64,000 nt of DNA from Marinobacter sp. ANT_B65. GTDB lineage: Bacteria > Pseudomonadota > Gammaproteobacteria > Pseudomonadales > Oleiphilaceae. Made by a program: the position numbers and the translations under genes. The stretch spans positions 62,643 through 126,642 of the forward strand of contig NZ_NXGV01000001.1 in the NCBI RefSeq assembly GCF_002407605.1. Direction: 5' to 3'. Shown here one piece after another: positions 63,885-64,000 of the stretch (the first letter of the stretch is position 1; each line of letters starts with the position of its first letter). The notes beneath the pieces were generated by a model that had not been told where the DNA came from, searched no databases, and was given only the letters and a program-made list of their open reading frames with translations.

Positions 63885-64000
63885 ATGAGCGAAAGAGTAC
63901 CTATGACAAAAGCGGGCGAGTCCCGTCTCCGTGTGGAGCTTCAGAAGCTGAAATCCGAGGATCGCCCCCGGGTAATCGCTGCTATTTCAGATGCGCGGGA
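63885..64000 (+). CDS. greA: Transcription elongation factor GreA, 5' part only
   Basis: First 38 codons of greA, cut by the window edge. The N-terminal coiled-coil start is recognisable: VPMTKAGESRLRVELQKLKSED followed by RPRVIAAISDARE. GreA rescues backtracked RNA polymerase. Only 4 bp after carB. An alternative start is the internal Met at residue 7 (MTKAGESRL), the usual GreA beginning. Confidence 0.88.
   Translation, partial: MSERVPMTKAGESRLRVELQKLKSEDRPRVIAAISDAR

Overview
The window is a contiguous piece of a gammaproteobacterial chromosome, most likely Marinobacter or a close relative (inference). The grounds are a wax ester synthase/diacylglycerol acyltransferase, a large PQQ alcohol-oxidation cluster laid out like the Pseudomonas ercS'-exa-pqq-ercS region, and a housekeeping block smpB / fur / recN / grpE-dnaK-dnaJ / dapB / carAB / greA. 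No rRNA, tRNA, CRISPR array or intact insertion sequence was seen. The only clear RNA gene is a tmRNA.

Positions 1-593 hold the 3' end of an outer-membrane porin. Positions 726-29789 form one functional unit for periplasmic oxidation of short-chain alcohols. At its left edge are a FIST-domain protein and an ErcS'-type hybrid kinase, then leftward genes for an ErbR/AgmR-type regulator, a CXXCW-type rhodanese-like protein, and an ABC permease/ATPase pair with a YVTN beta-propeller protein and a periplasmic binding protein. Next come an EraSR-type two-component pair, a secreted pentapeptide-repeat protein and a first PQQ alcohol dehydrogenase with a Ca-type active site (Asp-Phe-Ser). Divergent from it are cytochrome c550, a second binding protein, a SoxYZ-like carrier, a metallo-beta-lactamase-fold hydrolase and a second PQQ dehydrogenase with a lanthanide-type active site (Asp-Tyr-Asp). 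An aldehyde dehydrogenase, pqqABCDE, a PqqH-like peptidase, ErcA and ErcS complete it. Short motifs recur at similar distances upstream of several of these operons.

Positions 29962-43578 hold fumC, a CarS/DUF46 membrane protein, a metallophosphoesterase, msrA-msrB, a Ca/Na antiporter, mqo, an uncharacterised pair (ATP-grasp enzyme plus a large protein with a papain-like Cys/His/Asn arrangement), cheV, an SRPBCC protein and a YHYH lipoprotein.

Positions about 43600-46510 look like an acquired, decaying, AT-richer patch. It holds a structured non-coding stretch that may be a group II intron remnant, a Tat-exported SGNH hydrolase with DUF4214 repeats, and a degenerate copy of part of that gene exactly 800 bp further on. 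It ends next to the 3' end of ssrA, a common integration site.

Positions 46555-64000 are housekeeping: ssrA, a wax ester synthase gene lying between ssrA and smpB, an SNF-family transporter, ratA-rnfH, bamE, fur, recN with two LexA boxes, grpE with a textbook sigma-32 promoter, dnaK, dnaJ, dapB, carA (probably UUG start, behind a promoter and an attenuator-like hairpin), carB and the start of greA.
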